This document shows, one piece after another, positions 41,850 to 50,816 of a DNA stretch of 64,000 nt (positions within the stretch are counted from its first letter, which is position 1; every line of letters begins with the position of its first letter). The DNA is taken from positions 3,410,001-3,474,000 of the forward strand of contig NZ_JAFIBI010000001.1 of assembly GCF_017832975.1 (NCBI RefSeq). Reading direction: 5' to 3'. Position numbers and translations under genes: made by a program. Origin of the DNA: Arthrobacter sp. PvP023 (GTDB lineage: Bacteria; Actinomycetota; Actinomycetes; Actinomycetales; Micrococcaceae). The notes beneath the pieces were generated by a model. That model made no database searches, was not told the origin of the DNA, and was given only the letters and a program-made list of their open reading frames with translations.

Positions 41850-43034
41850 CTAGAGACTGCTCACTGCTAAACGTTCGTGGGTGCGCGCTCGTGCCCACGT
41901 TTCAGCATCCAGCACGGACTCAACTGTCAGCCCGGAAGATCCTGGGTGTTCGCTGAGTACCGCTTCGATGGTATCCACAATGTCCGTAAACCGGATCCGG
42001 CCGGAGTGGAAGGCCATCACGGCCTCTTCATTGGCCGCGTTGAAAACGGCAGGGTACGTGCTCCCCTGCTTGGCAGCATCCTTGGCAAGGCCCACGGCCG
42101 GGAATGCCTCGGCGTCCAGCGGTTCGAAGGTCCAGGTGGCGGCCTGGGTCCAGTCGCACGGTGTGGCAGCTTTCGGAACGCGGTGCGGCCAGCCGAGGCC
42201 GAGGGCAATGGGAAGGCGCATGTCCGGCGGCGAAGCCTGGGCGATGATGGAACCGTCCACAAACTGCACCATGGAATGGACCACGGACTGCGGGTGGACC
42301 ACCACGTCGATCCGGTCCAGCGGGATATCGAACAGCAGGTGCGCCTCGATCACCTCAAGGCCTTTGTTCACCAGGCTGGCGGAGTTGGTGGTGACCATCA
42401 GGCCCATGTCCCAGGTGGGGTGCGCAAGGGCATCCTGCGGCGAGACGTTGTGGAGTTCCTCGCGGCTCCTGCCGCGGAACGGGCCGCCGGAGGCCGTCAG
42501 GATGAGCCGGTCCACTTCGGCAGCGGTCCCGGAGCGCAGGCATTGCGCGATCGCCGAATGCTCGGAGTCCACCGGGACAATCTGGCCTTCCCGGGCGGCG
42601 GCCTTCACGAGGGCGCCGCCGACGATCAGCGACTCCTTGTTGGCCAGCGCCAGGGTGGCACCGGATTTCAGGGCAGCGAGCGTTGGTGCCAGGCCGATGG
42701 AGCCGGTGATGCCGTTGAGAACCACGTCGGCTTCGATTTCCGCAATCCGGGTGGACGCGTCCGGTCCGGTGATGATCTCCGGCCGGTAGCCTGCCAGACC
42801 GGCGGCGCGGGCGGCGTCGTCGATCAGGCCCTGCAGGGCGGCCGCGTCGCCACTGGCCGTACCGACTGCCTTGGCCTTCGTATGGACGGCCTGGCGGGCA
42901 AGGAGTTCCAGGTTGCCGCCGCCTGCGCTCAGTGCCACAACCTCGAATAGGTGCGGGGCGCCGTCGACGACGTCAATCGCCTGGGTGCCGATGGAACCGG
43001 TGGATCCGAGGAGAACGATTCTGCGTGGCTGCAT
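41850..43034 (-). CDS. dxr: 1-deoxy-D-xylulose 5-phosphate reductoisomerase
   Basis: Second enzyme of the MEP isoprenoid pathway; makes 2-C-methyl-D-erythritol 4-phosphate with NADPH and a divalent metal. The 394-aa protein has the NADPH loop [16 protein letters not shown] at residues 8-23, [25 protein letters not shown] (metal-binding Asp/Glu), [16 protein letters not shown] and [31 protein letters not shown]. It precedes rseP by 18 bp and shares the pathway with ispG about 3 kb downstream. Confidence 0.97.
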   Translation of the reverse strand: MQPRRIVLLGSTGSIGTQAIDVVDGAPHLFEVVALSAGGGNLELLARQAVHTKAKAVGTASGDAAALQGLIDDAARAAGLAGYRPEIITGPDASTRIAEIEADVVLNGITGSIGLAPTLAALKSGATLALANKESLIVGGALVKAAAREGQIVPVDSEHSAIAQCLRSGTAAEVDRLILTASGGPFRGRSREELHNVSPQDALAHPTWDMGLMVTTNSASLVNKGLEVIEAHLLFDIPLDRIDVVVHPQSVVHSMVQFVDGSIIAQASPPDMRLPIALGLGWPHRVPKAATPCDWTQAATWTFEPLDAEAFPAVGLAKDAAKQGSTYPAVFNAANEEAVMAFHSGRIRFTDIVDTIEAVLSEHPGSSGLTVESVLDAETWARARTHERLAVSSL

Positions 43035-43104
43035 CCGTTAAGTATCCCGCACGCCGGCATCCCCCCACGTCAGCCCGCCCGCCGACGGCATGTGCCGCGG
43101 GACA

Positions 43105-43132
43105 TTGACGCGGTGCGCGGCAGGCGTAACGT
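43105..43132 (+). promoter_or_regulatory. Predicted promoter of the lipase maturation factor gene
   Basis: TTGACG (43105-43110) and TAACGT (43127-43132) are separated by 16 bp. Transcription from this pair would begin near 43139-43140, at or next to a GTG codon in the reading frame, which would make the message leaderless. The call is by consensus match only. Confidence 0.45.
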
Positions 43133-44621
43133 GAACAACGTGGAATGGACCGCATGGTTCGATGCGCCGGAGTACGAATTCGCCCGGCAGGTGCTCCAGC
43201 GCGGCGTTGCCACGATCTTCCTTGTGGCGTTTCTCTCCTGCCGCAACCAGTTCCCGGCGCTGCTCGGAGAGCGCGGCCTGCTCCCGGTTCCGGACTACCT
43301 CGACAGTTTCAGGCGCCGCCGCCGGCCCAGCCTGTTCCTGTGGCGCTATTCGGACCGCCTGCTGCGGCTGGTCTGCTGGTGCGGCATGGCCATTTCGGCC
43401 ACGCTCGTCCTGGGGCTTCCGCAGCTGGGACCGCCCTGGCTGCCGATGATCGCTTTCCTGGCCCTGTGGCTGCTGTACATGTCGATCGTGAACGTGGGAC
43501 AGACCTTCTACGGGTTCGGGTGGGAGATGCTGCTGCTGGAGGCCGGCTTCACGGTGGCGTTCCTCGGCTCGGACCAGACGCCGCCGCCGCGGACAATCCT
43601 GATCCTGCTGGTCTGGCTGCTGTTCAGGCTTGAGTTCGGTGCCGGGATGATCAAGATCCGCGGTGGCAGCGAGTGGCGTGACCTGACCGCGCTGTATTAC
43701 CACCACGAGACCCAGCCAATGCCGGGACCCTTGAGCCGGCAGGCCCACCTTCTGCCCAGGCCCCTGCACCGGATGGAGGTCCTGGGCAACCACTTCGCCC
43801 AGCTGGTGGTTCCCTTCTTCCTGTTCGCCCCGCAGCCGCTGGCCGGCATCGCCGCGGGCATCGTCATCTTTACCCAGCTGTGGCTGGTGGCGAGCGGGAA
43901 CTTTGCGTGGCTCAACTGGATGGCCATCCTGCTGGCCTTCGCGGCAGTCAGCGATCCGGTGGCCCATGCCGTGCTCCCCGTCATACCGCTGGACTGGCAT
44001 ACGTACGGTTCAGCCGACAGTTCCGGCGCCGGCGGCGGCTTGCAGACCCCGGCCTGGTGGCTCGCCGTCGTGCTCGCCGTGACGCTGCTCCTGCTGGCGC
44101 TCAGCTACTGGCCGGCCCGGAACCTGCTGCAGCACCGGCAGCTGATGAACGCCAGCTTCAACCGCTGGCAGCTGGTGAACACGTACGGAGCCTTCGGCAC
44201 GGTGACCAAACTGCGGATCGAGATCGTGGTGGAGGGCACCCTCGACGACGAGCCGGACGACGACTCCGACTGGCGGGAGTACGCATTCCGCGGGAAGCCC
44301 GGTGACGTCCGCCGGTTGCCCCGGCAGTGGGCTCCCTACCATCTCCGGCTGGACTGGCTGATGTGGTTCCTGCCCCTGCGCACCGTCCACGAAGAATGGT
44401 TCTACGCTTTCCTGGCCAAGCTGCTGCAGGCCGACGATGCTGTGCTGCGGCTGTTGCGCAAGGACCCGTTCGACGGCGTCCCTCCCCGGTGGGTGCGCGT
44501 CCACAGCTACCACTACCGCTTCGCGAGCCGGGTAGAACACCGCGAGACGGGGCAGCGCTGGATCCGGACCCTGCTGTATGAGGCCATTCCCCCCTTGTCC
44601 CTCCCGCCGGGGTCACGCTGA
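43131..44621 (+). CDS. Lipase maturation factor family protein
   Basis: Polytopic membrane protein of about 496 aa, similar to LMF1/LMF2, which in animals assist folding of lipases in the ER; the bacterial role is unknown. Diagnostic blocks: APEYEFARQVLQRGVATIFLVAFLSCRNQFPALLGERGLLPVPDYL, NVGQTFYGFGWEMLLLEAGFTVAFLG, LFRLEFGAGMIKIRGGSEWRDLTALYYHHETQPMPGPLS, FNRWQLVNTYGAFGTVTKLRIEIVVEGT, and WAPYHLRLDWLMWFLPL. The start is one of two nearby GTG codons, 43131 or 43140; the second fits the predicted leaderless promoter. It is divergent from dxr. Confidence 0.9.
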   Translation: MNNVEWTAWFDAPEYEFARQVLQRGVATIFLVAFLSCRNQFPALLGERGLLPVPDYLDSFRRRRRPSLFLWRYSDRLLRLVCWCGMAISATLVLGLPQLGPPWLPMIAFLALWLLYMSIVNVGQTFYGFGWEMLLLEAGFTVAFLGSDQTPPPRTILILLVWLLFRLEFGAGMIKIRGGSEWRDLTALYYHHETQPMPGPLSRQAHLLPRPLHRMEVLGNHFAQLVVPFFLFAPQPLAGIAAGIVIFTQLWLVASGNFAWLNWMAILLAFAAVSDPVAHAVLPVIPLDWHTYGSADSSGAGGGLQTPAWWLAVVLAVTLLLLALSYWPARNLLQHRQLMNASFNRWQLVNTYGAFGTVTKLRIEIVVEGTLDDEPDDDSDWREYAFRGKPGDVRRLPRQWAPYHLRLDWLMWFLPLRTVHEEWFYAFLAKLLQADDAVLRLLRKDPFDGVPPRWVRVHSYHYRFASRVEHRETGQRWIRTLLYEAIPPLSLPPGSR

Positions 44622-45299
44622 CTTGAGGGCGTAGCGGCGCTCCGGACGGCCGGCACCGTATTTCAGGCGCACTTCGACCCTCGCCTCGTCGTGGAGGTAT
44701 TCGAGGTAACGGCGTGCGCTGACCCTGGATGTGCCCAGCAGGTCCGCGACTTCGGCCGCCGACAGATCCGCTTCGGCGGACTCCAGCACGCCCACCACCC
44801 GGCTGAGGGTTTCCGGACTGCAACCTTTGGGGAGGCGGTTTTCCGTCCGTTCCCCGCGCTCGGTGCGCTCCAGCCCGAAGACCCGGTTGACGTCGGATTG
44901 CTCGGCGATGTCCTTGGCAAGGTCCAGACCCTGGTAGGCGCTGCGATAGTGCTCCAGCCGCTCCTGCAGGTCCGTCTGCGAAAACGGCTTGATCAGGTAA
45001 TGGACTATGCCGCCGCGCAGCGCCCGGCGCACGGTTTCCACCTCGCGGGCCGCGCTGATCACCAGTACGTCCAGTTCCGGCGCGGTTTCCCGCAGCCTGC
45101 CCATGAGGTCCAGGCCGTTGATGTCGGGCAGGTGGATGTCCAGGAGGACCAGGTCAGGCTGCAGGCGGGCGGTTTCCGCGATTGCCTGGGCTCCGGTGTG
45201 CGCAACCCCTACGACGGCGAAACCCGGCGTGCGCTGGATGAAGCCGGCGTGGACCTTTGCCACCATGAAGTCATCATCGACGATCAGGACATTGATCAT
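44613..45299 (-). CDS. CitB/DcuR-type response regulator
   Basis: Cytoplasmic regulator of 228 aa in the CitAB/DcuSR class. The receiver domain has IVDDDFMV (acidic pocket), the phospho-acceptor Asp54 in LVLLDIHLPD, and Lys104 in LIKPFS. A linker follows, then a C-terminal HTH (LSAAEVADLLGTSRVSARRYLEYLHDEARVEVRLKYG) of the CitB type. Its ATG overlaps the sensor kinase stop as ATGA. Divergence from tctCBA suggests it activates uptake of citrate or related carboxylates. It overlaps the 3' end of the LMF gene by 9 bp (convergent). Confidence 0.9.
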   Translation of the reverse strand: MINVLIVDDDFMVAKVHAGFIQRTPGFAVVGVAHTGAQAIAETARLQPDLVLLDIHLPDINGLDLMGRLRETAPELDVLVISAAREVETVRRALRGGIVHYLIKPFSQTDLQERLEHYRSAYQGLDLAKDIAEQSDVNRVFGLERTERGERTENRLPKGCSPETLSRVVGVLESAEADLSAAEVADLLGTSRVSARRYLEYLHDEARVEVRLKYGAGRPERRYALKSA

Positions 45300-46951
45300 G
45301 CCCGGGTCCCCTTTCCTGTGGCCGGAGCCGCGTGTGCCGGCCCGCCTTCTGCCGGAGTCTCTTTAAGCGGCGTCCTCTTCAGCCGGGCCGTAAAGACAGC
45401 CCCGCCGTCGTTGGCCACTGCCAGGTCCCCGCCGCTTCGCCGGCAGACCACCCGCGAGAGTGCCAGGCCAAAGCCCCTGCCGCCGGCCGGGCCGGGCTGC
45501 TTGGTACTGAATCCCTGCCGAAAGATCTCATCGGCGGCTGCGCCGTCAATGCCCGGCCCGGTGTCCCGGACGGTCACCACCACTTCTTCGCGGCTGTCCT
45601 CGACGAGGACCCGGACCGATGCTTCCGCGGCTCCCGTGACGGCGTCGAGCGCGTTGTCCACGAGGTTTCCCACCACGGTGGTCAGGTCACGCGAGAGCTC
45701 ATCGCCCACCGGCGACAGTGACGACGAGGGGTCCAGCTGCAGAGGCACACCCCGTTCCGCAGCAAGGCTTGATTTGGCGATCAGCAGGGCGGCGAGCGCC
45801 GGGTCCTGGATGCGGCTGGTCACATCGTCATTCAGGCGCGTCCGGTCCACCGTGACTCCATTGACGAACTGCACCACGGAATCGTACTCGCCGATCTGGA
45901 TCAGCCCCGAAATTACGTGAAGCTGGTTGGCGAATTCGTGGGCCTGCGCCCTGAGCGTGTCCGTTGCCGTCCGTGTTGTGCCCAGTTCGCGTTCCAGGGA
46001 TGAAAGCTCAGTCCGGTCACGCAACGTGGCTACGGAACCCATCACCCTGCCCTTGGAACGGATGGGCACCCGGTTCAGCACCACCAGGCGCTCCCCCACC
46101 AGCACCATCTGGTCCTGCCCGGGCTGCTCGCCGGTCAGGACTTCCTTGAGCGCCGGTTCCACGGGCAGTCCGGCCAGATCCTTGCCCACGCAGTCCGCCG
46201 GCAGGCCCAACAGGGCCCGGGCACTGTCGTTGGCCACAGTAATACGTCCGTGGAGGTCCAGCGCCACCACGCCTTCCTTGAGGCCATGCAGCATCGCTTC
46301 GCGGTTCTCCACCAGGCCCGAGATTTCGCTGGGCTCCATGCCGAGGGTCTGCCGCTTGACCCTGCGGGACAGCAGCAGGGAGCCGGCAACGCCCAGGACG
46401 CTGGCAACTCCCAAATAAGTCAACAGGTTAGGGACGGCATCCCCCAAGCGCTCCCACGTGGACGGGTAGTTCCGGCTGATGGACGCAATCCCGATCATGG
46501 TCCCGGAGTCGTCAAGGACCGGCACGTGGGCTGAAAGCACGGGGGTAGCCGTTCCGCCCACCACGCCGGTCCAGGCCCGGCCTTCCATCACCCGGCTCGC
46601 ACCGAGTTCCAGCGGTCGGCCCAGCAGCCCGGGATCCGACGACGCCACCACCGTGCGGTCAGACCGGGCCAGTGCCACCTGCGCGGACCCGGAAACGGTG
46701 CGGACCGACTCGGCGACGGCTGACAGTGCCGCACTGCCGCGCGGTTCGGCCGAAGGAAGAAGCGCACGGACGGCGGGATTGCTGCCCAGGGCCTCAGCCG
46801 CGGACAGTGCCCGGCGCCCCTCGATCCGCTCAAACGCGGCGGCCGACTGGGCCAGGGAAATGGCGACGACGGCCACGAGGACGGCCAGGACAATCAGCAA
46901 CTGCAGGACCAGGTATTGCCCGGCGAGGGACATTCCTCTTCGTCGAGTCAC
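45296..46951 (-). CDS. CitA/DcuS-type sensor histidine kinase
   Basis: Membrane sensor of 551 aa. N-terminal helix (YLVLQLLIVLAVLVAVVAISLAQ), an extracytoplasmic PAS-like sensor domain (about residues 40-170; VALARSDRTVVASSDPGLLGRPL, VLDDSGTMIGIASISRNYPS), a second helix (LLTYLGVASVLGVAGSLLL), a cytoplasmic PAS (GLKEGVVALDLHGRITVANDSARALLGL), then the H-box AQAHEFANQLHVISGLIQIGEYD with the phospho-His and an ATPase domain (VVGNLVDNALDAV, VRDTGPGID, GGRGFGLALSR). The family senses citrate or C4-dicarboxylates. The GTG start has GAGGAAAG upstream. It is coupled to the response regulator and divergent from tctC. Confidence 0.91.
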   Translation of the reverse strand: MTRRRGMSLAGQYLVLQLLIVLAVLVAVVAISLAQSAAAFERIEGRRALSAAEALGSNPAVRALLPSAEPRGSAALSAVAESVRTVSGSAQVALARSDRTVVASSDPGLLGRPLELGASRVMEGRAWTGVVGGTATPVLSAHVPVLDDSGTMIGIASISRNYPSTWERLGDAVPNLLTYLGVASVLGVAGSLLLSRRVKRQTLGMEPSEISGLVENREAMLHGLKEGVVALDLHGRITVANDSARALLGLPADCVGKDLAGLPVEPALKEVLTGEQPGQDQMVLVGERLVVLNRVPIRSKGRVMGSVATLRDRTELSSLERELGTTRTATDTLRAQAHEFANQLHVISGLIQIGEYDSVVQFVNGVTVDRTRLNDDVTSRIQDPALAALLIAKSSLAAERGVPLQLDPSSSLSPVGDELSRDLTTVVGNLVDNALDAVTGAAEASVRVLVEDSREEVVVTVRDTGPGIDGAAADEIFRQGFSTKQPGPAGGRGFGLALSRVVCRRSGGDLAVANDGGAVFTARLKRTPLKETPAEGGPAHAAPATGKGTRA

Positions 46952-47108
46952 TGTGGTTCTTTCCTCTGGTGGGTGGGGTACCGGAACTATACCCCAGAGC
47001 ACCCTGGCGGGCAGACGCGCAGCCGCTCCTCCGGGACGGCGTCCGGAGCCTGCGGTGGGACAGCGGAAACGTGAACGAAATGAACTTAACTTTCTCTGCG
47101 TACACAAG

Positions 47109-47124
47109 AGTGATGGCTGTCACT
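47109..47124. promoter_or_regulatory. Inverted repeat AGTGA-N6-TCACT upstream of tctC
   Basis: A 16-bp palindrome with 5-bp perfect arms in the 249-bp divergent region between the sensor kinase and tctC, 77-92 bp upstream of tctC. It is a plausible site for the CitB-type regulator, but no second matching copy was found. Confidence 0.35.
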
Positions 47125-47147
47125 TCCACGCCTAGCATCAGAGCACC

Positions 47148-47164
47148 AGTCAGTTTTGCTGACT
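47148..47164. promoter_or_regulatory. Inverted repeat AGTCAG-N5-CTGACT in the tctC leader
   Basis: Perfect 6-bp arms around a 5-bp centre (TTTTG), 37-53 bp upstream of the tctC start. It could be a regulator site, or an RNA hairpin in the untranslated leader. It lies close to the AGTGA/TCACT palindrome. Confidence 0.4.
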
Positions 47165-47200
47165 AGCTTTACCAGGAACTTTACTGAGAAGAGGAACACC

Positions 47201-48208
47201 ATGCGCCAGAACCGCGCATTGCGAATTGCCGCCGTCGCTGCCGGCATCGCCCTGATGGCCACCGGCTGCGGTGCCACCGGCAAGAGCTCAACGAGCGGCA
47301 GCTCCAGCGCTGCTGCCGGACCCGTCACCGGGCTGCAGATCCTGGTCCCCAATACGCCCGGCGGCGGCTACGACACCACCGCGCGTGCCGCTGCGAAGGT
47401 TCTCGACGACGAGAAGATCGCCACCAACACCGAAGTCTTCAACCTCGCCGGTGCGGGCGGCACCGTGGGCCTGGCCCGCGTGGTCAACGAAAAGGGCAAC
47501 GGCGACCTCACGATGCTGATGGGCCTGGGCGTGGTGGGTGCCAGCTACACCAACAAGTCCGCGTCCAAGCTGACGGACACCACGCCGCTGGCCAAGCTCA
47601 TTGAAGAGCCCGGTGCCATCATGGTCAGCAAGGATTCGCCCTACAAGACCATCGATGACCTTGTGAAGGCCTGGAAGGCGGATCCGGGTTCCATCGCCGT
47701 CGGCGGCGGCTCCTCGCCGGGCGGACCCGACCACCTGCTGCCCATGCAGCTCGCAGGAGCCGTGGGAATCGACGCCACCAAGGTCAACTTTGTGTCCTAC
47801 GACGGCGGTGGCGACCTGCTCCCGGCCATCCTCGGCAACAAGCTCGGCTTTGCTGCCTCGGGCGCCGGTGAGTACCTCAAGCAGATCGAATCGGGCGAAG
47901 TCCGTGTGCTGGCTACCAGCGGCGCTGAGCGGCTTGACGGCGTGGACGCCCCCACCCTGAAGGAATCCAACATCGACCTGGTGTTCACGAACTGGCGGGG
48001 CGTCGTTGCCCCTCCGGGAATCAGTGACACCGACAAGGCAGCCCTCATCGCAGCCCTCGAGAAGATGCACGGTACCGCTGCCTGGAAGGAGACCCTGAAG
48101 ACGCACAGCTGGACCGACGCGTTTGTCACCGGTGACGAATTCAAGACCTTCCTGACCGAGCAGGACAAGCGGGTGGCGGACGTCCTCACGAAGCTTGGCT
48201 TGGCGTGA
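47201..48208 (+). CDS. tctC: TctC-type tricarboxylate-binding lipoprotein
   Basis: Substrate-binding component of a tripartite tricarboxylate transporter. The 335-aa precursor has a lipoprotein signal (NRALRIAAVAAGIALMATGC). The mature domain shows the TctC features LQILVPNTPGGGYDTTARAAAKVL near its N-terminus (ligand carboxylate loop), VVGASYTNKS, GGGSSPGGPDHLLPMQLAGAVG and FTNWRGVVAPPGI. It sits outside the membrane, anchored by lipid. Its stop overlaps the tctB start (GTGA). The ligand is probably citrate or another di- or tricarboxylate, consistent with the divergent CitAB-type sensor. Confidence 0.93.
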   Translation: MRQNRALRIAAVAAGIALMATGCGATGKSSTSGSSSAAAGPVTGLQILVPNTPGGGYDTTARAAAKVLDDEKIATNTEVFNLAGAGGTVGLARVVNEKGNGDLTMLMGLGVVGASYTNKSASKLTDTTPLAKLIEEPGAIMVSKDSPYKTIDDLVKAWKADPGSIAVGGGSSPGGPDHLLPMQLAGAVGIDATKVNFVSYDGGGDLLPAILGNKLGFAASGAGEYLKQIESGEVRVLATSGAERLDGVDAPTLKESNIDLVFTNWRGVVAPPGISDTDKAALIAALEKMHGTAAWKETLKTHSWTDAFVTGDEFKTFLTEQDKRVADVLTKLGLA

Positions 48209-48717
48209 GCTCCTCACCAACGGTAGCCTCACGGCTCAAAGGCCGCTCCGAGCTGGGGGTCGCCCTCCTGCTCGGAGCGGCCGGGGTCATGGTCTTCCTC
48301 GACGCCTACGGCCTCGCGACACCCTATTCCAAGTCGGACCCGGTGGGTCCCAAAACGGTCCCCTTCATCGTGGCCGCCCTGCTCATCGTCTGCGCCGTGC
48401 TGCTGGCAGTAAATGTCATGCGCGGCGGCAAAGGCGAGGCTGAAGGCGGCGAGGACGTTGACCTGGCGCACCCGGCGGACTGGAAAACCGTGCTCCCGCT
48501 GGTGGGTGCCTTCATCGCGAACATCCTGCTCATCGACTGGGCCGGCTGGGTGATTTCCGGGACCATCCTGTTCTGGGGCAGCGTGTGGGCCCTCGGCGGG
48601 CGGAACTACGTCCGTGACGGCCTCATTTCCCTGGCCATGTCCATCCTGACCTTCTACGGCTTCTACCTGGGCCTCGGCATCGCATTGCCCGCGGGCTTGC
48701 TGGAAGGGATTCTCTAA
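48205..48717 (+). CDS. tctB: TctB-type small membrane subunit
   Basis: Small transmembrane subunit of the tripartite tricarboxylate transporter, 170 aa from a GTG that overlaps the tctC stop. Four hydrophobic segments: [60 protein letters not shown] and [21 protein letters not shown] charged, acidic loop ([15 protein letters not shown]) separates helices 2 and 3. The stop shares a base with the tctA ATG (TAATG). These couplings keep the three subunits in step. Confidence 0.9.
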   Translation: MSSSPTVASRLKGRSELGVALLLGAAGVMVFLDAYGLATPYSKSDPVGPKTVPFIVAALLIVCAVLLAVNVMRGGKGEAEGGEDVDLAHPADWKTVLPLVGAFIANILLIDWAGWVISGTILFWGSVWALGGRNYVRDGLISLAMSILTFYGFYLGLGIALPAGLLEGIL

Positions 48718-50255
48718 TGGACGTCGTCTCCTCCCTCATGGACGGTTTCGCCACCGCGCTGACCCCCATGAACTTCCTCTACGCAGTCATCGGCGTGGTC
48801 CTCGGCACCGCCGTGGGAGTCCTCCCGGGCCTTGGCCCGGCAATGACCGTGGCCCTGTTGCTTCCGGTCACCTACGCCCTGGAGCCCACCAGTGCCTTCA
48901 TCATGTTCGCCGGCATCTACTACGGCGGCATGTACGGCGGCTCCACCACCTCCATCCTGCTCAACACTCCCGGTGAGTCCTCGTCGGTGGTCACCGCCAT
49001 CGAAGGCAACAAGATGGCGAAAGCCGGGCGGGCGGCCCAGGCCTTGGCCACCGCCGCCATCGGTTCCTTTGTTGCCGGCACCATCGGTACAACGCTGCTC
49101 GCCGTCTGTGCGCCGATCGTGGTCCAGTTCGCCGTCAGCCTGGGCTCCCCCAGCTACTTTGCGATCATGGTGCTCGCCCTGCTGGCCGTCACCGCCGTAC
49201 TGGGTTCCTCCCGGCTGCGCGGGTTCGCATCGCTGGGCCTGGGCCTGGCAATCGGCCTCGTGGGCATGGATTCAGTCACCGGCCAGCAGCGCCTCACCTT
49301 CGGGATGCCGCTCCTGGCCGACGGCCTGGACATCGTTGTGGTGGCGGTGGCCATCTTCGCAGTCGGCGAGGCTCTGTGGGTGGCCGCGCACCTGCGCCGC
49401 ACTCCGATGAACATCATCCCGGTCGGACAACCCTGGATGGGCAAAGAGGACTGGAAGCGGTCCTGGAAACCCTGGCTCCGCGGTACGGCTTTCGGCTTCC
49501 CGTTCGGAGCACTTCCCGCGGGCGGCGCCGAGATCCCCACTTTCCTGTCCTACGTGACGGAGAAGCGGCTCTCCAAGCATCCCGAGGAATTCGGCCACGG
49601 CGCCATCGAAGGTGTTGCCGGGCCGGAAGCCGCCAACAATGCCGCGGCGGCAGGCACGCTGACCCCCATGCTTGCCCTGGGCCTGCCCACCAACGCAACG
49701 GCCGCCGTCATGCTGGCAGCTTTCACGTCCTACGGCATCCAGCCCGGGCCGCAGCTGTTCGCCAGCGAGGGCCCGCTGGTCTGGGCGCTGATTGCCAGCC
49801 TCTTCATCGGCAACTTCCTGCTCCTGATCATCAACCTTCCGCTGGCACCGGTCTGGGCGAAGCTCCTGCAGCTCCCCCGGCCGTACCTCTACGCCGGCAT
49901 CCTGTTCTTCGCCACGCTGGGCGCCTATTCGGTGAACCTGCAGGCGTTCGACCTGGTCATCCTGCTGGTGCTTGGCGCGCTGGGGTTCATGATGCGGCGC
50001 TTCGGACTGCCTGTACTGCCGCTGATCCTGGGTGTAATCCTGGGGCCGCGGCTGGAAGGCCAGCTGCGCAAGACCCTCCAGCTCAGCGCCGGTGACCCGG
50101 CCGGCCTGTGGAGCGAGCCGATCGCCGTCGGGATCTGGGTCATCGTGGCGATCATCCTCCTCTGGCCGTTGCTGCTCAAGCTGATCCGCCGCAACCGCCC
50201 GACGCGCAGCTCACTGCTTCCCGCCAATTCCGGCGCAGCCGACTACAGCGACTAA
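48717..50255 (+). CDS. tctA: TctA-type large membrane subunit
   Basis: Large permease subunit of the tripartite tricarboxylate transporter, 512 aa with about 11-12 helices. It has the family signature [77 protein letters not shown] and a second-half repeat [23 protein letters not shown] ... [36 protein letters not shown]. It is coupled to tctB by TAATG. A UspA gene follows after 60 bp. Confidence 0.95.
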   Translation: MDVVSSLMDGFATALTPMNFLYAVIGVVLGTAVGVLPGLGPAMTVALLLPVTYALEPTSAFIMFAGIYYGGMYGGSTTSILLNTPGESSSVVTAIEGNKMAKAGRAAQALATAAIGSFVAGTIGTTLLAVCAPIVVQFAVSLGSPSYFAIMVLALLAVTAVLGSSRLRGFASLGLGLAIGLVGMDSVTGQQRLTFGMPLLADGLDIVVVAVAIFAVGEALWVAAHLRRTPMNIIPVGQPWMGKEDWKRSWKPWLRGTAFGFPFGALPAGGAEIPTFLSYVTEKRLSKHPEEFGHGAIEGVAGPEAANNAAAAGTLTPMLALGLPTNATAAVMLAAFTSYGIQPGPQLFASEGPLVWALIASLFIGNFLLLIINLPLAPVWAKLLQLPRPYLYAGILFFATLGAYSVNLQAFDLVILLVLGALGFMMRRFGLPVLPLILGVILGPRLEGQLRKTLQLSAGDPAGLWSEPIAVGIWVIVAIILLWPLLLKLIRRNRPTRSSLLPANSGAADYSD

Positions 50256-50315
50256 ATAGCGGCGGAGCATCGCCGAACCACACCGACCCGCATTCAGCAG
50301 ATACAAGGAGCAACC

Positions 50316-50708
50316 ATGACGATCGTGGTGGGATACGTCCCGACACCCGAGGGCGAAGCAGCGCTCGCCCAGGCCATCGCCGAGGCGCGGAATCGCAACG
50401 GCAGGCTGCTGGTCATCAACTCCTCCAAGGGTGATGCACTGGTGGACAACCGGTACGCACAGGAACCTGAGATCCAGAGCATTGAGGACCGGCTCGCTGC
50501 CCAGGGCATTGATCACGTGATCAAGCAGCCCGTCCGTGGCCATGATGCGGCTGCGGAGGTACTGGATGCCGCGGAGGAGCACAAGGCCGATCTGATTGTG
50601 ATCGGTCTGCGCCGCCGCACCCCGGTAGGCAAGCTGATCCTGGGAAGCACGTCCCAACGGATACTGCTTGAGGCGGACTGCCCGGTGCTGGCAGTGAAGG
50701 CCGGCTGA
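50316..50708 (+). CDS. Universal stress protein (UspA fold)
   Basis: Protein of 130 aa with a single Usp domain: TIVVGYVPTPEGEAALAQAIAEARNRNGRLLVINSS (first strand and helix), KQPVRGHDAAAEVLDAAEEHKADLIVIGLRRRTPVGKLILGSTSQRILLEADCPVLAVK. The G-2x-G-9x-G(S/T) ATP-binding pattern is only partly kept (LRRRTPVGKLILGSTS), so nucleotide binding is likely but not certain. AAGGAGCAACC precedes the ATG. It is the last gene of the tct unit and is followed by a strong terminator. Confidence 0.9.
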   Translation: MTIVVGYVPTPEGEAALAQAIAEARNRNGRLLVINSSKGDALVDNRYAQEPEIQSIEDRLAAQGIDHVIKQPVRGHDAAAEVLDAAEEHKADLIVIGLRRRTPVGKLILGSTSQRILLEADCPVLAVKAG

Positions 50709-50741
50709 CGCCTCACGGCCGTCCAGGCCAGGGCGGCGCGA

Positions 50742-50787
50742 AAAAGCCGCAGTCCGGGAGTCCAACGACTCCCGGACTGCGGCTTTT
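50742..50787. terminator. Strong bidirectional terminator
   Basis: A perfect 21-bp stem (AAAAGCCGCAGTCCGGGAGTC with its complement) around a CAAC loop, with A4 on the 5' side and T4 on the 3' side, so both strands end in a U-run. It stands between the uspA stop and the stop of the convergent citE-like gene. It is the best terminator in the window. Confidence 0.92.
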
Positions 50788-50816
50788 CGCTTTGCGATGC
50801 GTTCAGGCGTCCCGGC

